Below are positions 4,621 to 5,455 of a stretch of 5,455 nucleotides of DNA, one piece after another. Under the pieces are notes generated by a model. That model was given only the letters and a program-made list of their open reading frames with translations, ran no database searches and was not told where the DNA came from. The stretch is taken from the NCBI GenBank assembly GCA_018780025.1, contig JADMKH010000218.1, forward strand, positions 1 through 5,455, written 5' to 3'. The stretch's first letter is position 1. Each line of letters opens with the position of its first letter. The DNA comes from Thiobacillus sp. GTDB taxonomy: Bacteria > Pseudomonadota > Gammaproteobacteria > Burkholderiales > Thiobacillaceae. The translations under genes and the position numbers were made by a program.

Positions 4621-5455
4621 GTTGACTCATGCACGCCACGACCCGGCGCACTGCCTGGCGCCGGGGCTTTTTCGCAGCTTGAGAAAGGGTGAGCGCAAGA
4701 CAAGCAAGCTCGACGTAAAATTCACCCACGGCGCCGACTCAATCCGCTTTTGGGGACCGGAGCCGCTGGGTGCGGAAGACTTGAGGGTGCTTCAAGGTCT
4801 CGTCGCGATGGCAGCAACATCGGGAGAGAGCGGTCGTGGAATCATGCTGCCGCCGGAAGCGGAGAGCGAGGCCGGGAAATGCCTACGCGAATCGCTACAC
4901 TTAAAAGATGATGCCTTGCAGAAAGAAGGGACGGTAGCGCAGGGCAGTTATCGGCAGCTTGCGCAAGAAATCGGCTACGCCGATGCTGACGGCGGCAGCA
5001 GGTTCAAAGCGATCCGCGAAAGCATCGAACGGCTGTGGGCTGTTTCCGTCATCGTTGAACGGAACGGACGCCGGCAGGGATTTCGCATCTTGTCAGACTA
5101 TGCGAGCGACGCCGCGACCGGCAAGCTGCTCGTCGCACTGAACCCACGGCTCGCGGAGGCGATCATCGGCGACCGCAGGTACACACGAATCGACATGAAC
5201 GAAGTCCGCGCGCTCAAAACGGACCCGGCGCGACTCATTCACCAGCGTCTTTGCGGGTGGATCGACCCCGGAAAATCTGGAAAAATCGAAACCGACAATC
5301 TGGCCGCGTATGCTTGGCCGGACGCCTGCGAAGCCGAGACGATGAAGAAGCGACGCCAGGCAGTCAAGAAGGCGCTGACCGAACTTGTCGGGCTCCACTG
5401 GAAAGTGGAGGAATACGCGCAAGGGAAGTGGCTCATCGCAAGGCCGGCGATCTAA
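4610..5455 (+). CDS. repC: IncQ-type replication initiator RepC
   Basis: The 281-residue protein is a clear relative of RepC of the IncQ plasmid RSF1010 (about 283 residues), the initiator that binds oriV iterons and opens the origin for the RepA helicase and RepB primase. Stretches I recognise from that protein include RHDPAHCLAPGLFR (9-22), GPEPLGAEDLRVLQGLVAMA (49-68), the GSYRQLAQEIG helix (112-122), RQGFRILSDYASD (155-167), LVALNP (174-179) and HQRLCGWIDPGKSGK (211-225), followed by a basic MKKRRQAVKKAL helix (245-256). The layout fits the two winged-helix domains of plasmid initiators. The N-terminus is slightly shorter than RSF1010's, and the start is set by the strong ribosome site. 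The stop codon is the last codon of the window, so the protein is complete. In IncQ plasmids repA also precedes repC, supporting a shared operon logic. Confidence 0.95.
   Translation: MCFKLTHARHDPAHCLAPGLFRSLRKGERKTSKLDVKFTHGADSIRFWGPEPLGAEDLRVLQGLVAMAATSGESGRGIMLPPEAESEAGKCLRESLHLKDDALQKEGTVAQGSYRQLAQEIGYADADGGSRFKAIRESIERLWAVSVIVERNGRRQGFRILSDYASDAATGKLLVALNPRLAEAIIGDRRYTRIDMNEVRALKTDPARLIHQRLCGWIDPGKSGKIETDNLAAYAWPDACEAETMKKRRQAVKKALTELVGLHWKVEEYAQGKWLIARPAI

Noticed and set aside
4652..4672. GC-rich stretch followed by five T inside repC, terminator-like
   Set aside because: The stem cannot be paired well, and the bases encode the conserved HCLAPGLF segment of RepC, which explains them.
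2116..5455. CRISPR array, transposase or insertion-sequence ends
   Set aside because: No regularly spaced repeats, transposase motifs or matching terminal inverted repeats were seen in this part of the window.

Overview
The window looks like a piece of a betaproteobacterial chromosome with an integrated, plasmid-like replication module beside a tRNA gene. The left 2.1 kb carries cytochrome c1 (petC), then sspA and sspB. This gene order and these protein sequences are typical of Betaproteobacteria; I cannot name a genus. A tRNA-Thr(UGU) gene with its own promoter follows sspB and ends at 2115 with an encoded CCA.

From 2116 the character changes. A gene-free stretch of 384 nt (2116-2499) holds a pyrimidine-rich tract, four copies of a GGTGACA motif arranged as dyads and direct repeats, a terminator-like structure with a T8 tract, a candidate promoter and a strongly self-complementary leader. 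After it come five tightly overlapping genes on the + strand, joined by ATGA, TGATG, ATGA and an 11-nt overlap: a small AlpA/excisionase-like DNA-binding protein, an unrecognised protein with a sigma-factor-like layout, a stand-alone CHC2-like zinc-finger protein, a RecA-fold hexameric-helicase-type ATPase, and a clear relative of the IncQ plasmid (RSF1010) initiator RepC, whose stop codon is the last codon of the window.

The most economical reading is that an integrative element entered at the 3' end of tRNA-Thr and that its replication operon reads away from the tRNA. The operon supplies an initiator (RepC), a helicase (RepA-like) and part of a primase (zinc domain), plus one or two regulators. 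RepC is close to the IncQ1 type, but the helicase is not close to RSF1010 RepA and no RepB-type primase is seen, so the module seems to be a mixed-ancestry replicon. No integrase, mobilisation gene, second att site or IncQ-type iteron array is inside the window; they would have to lie beyond 5455. Proposals about integration and RNA control are inference from sequence layout.
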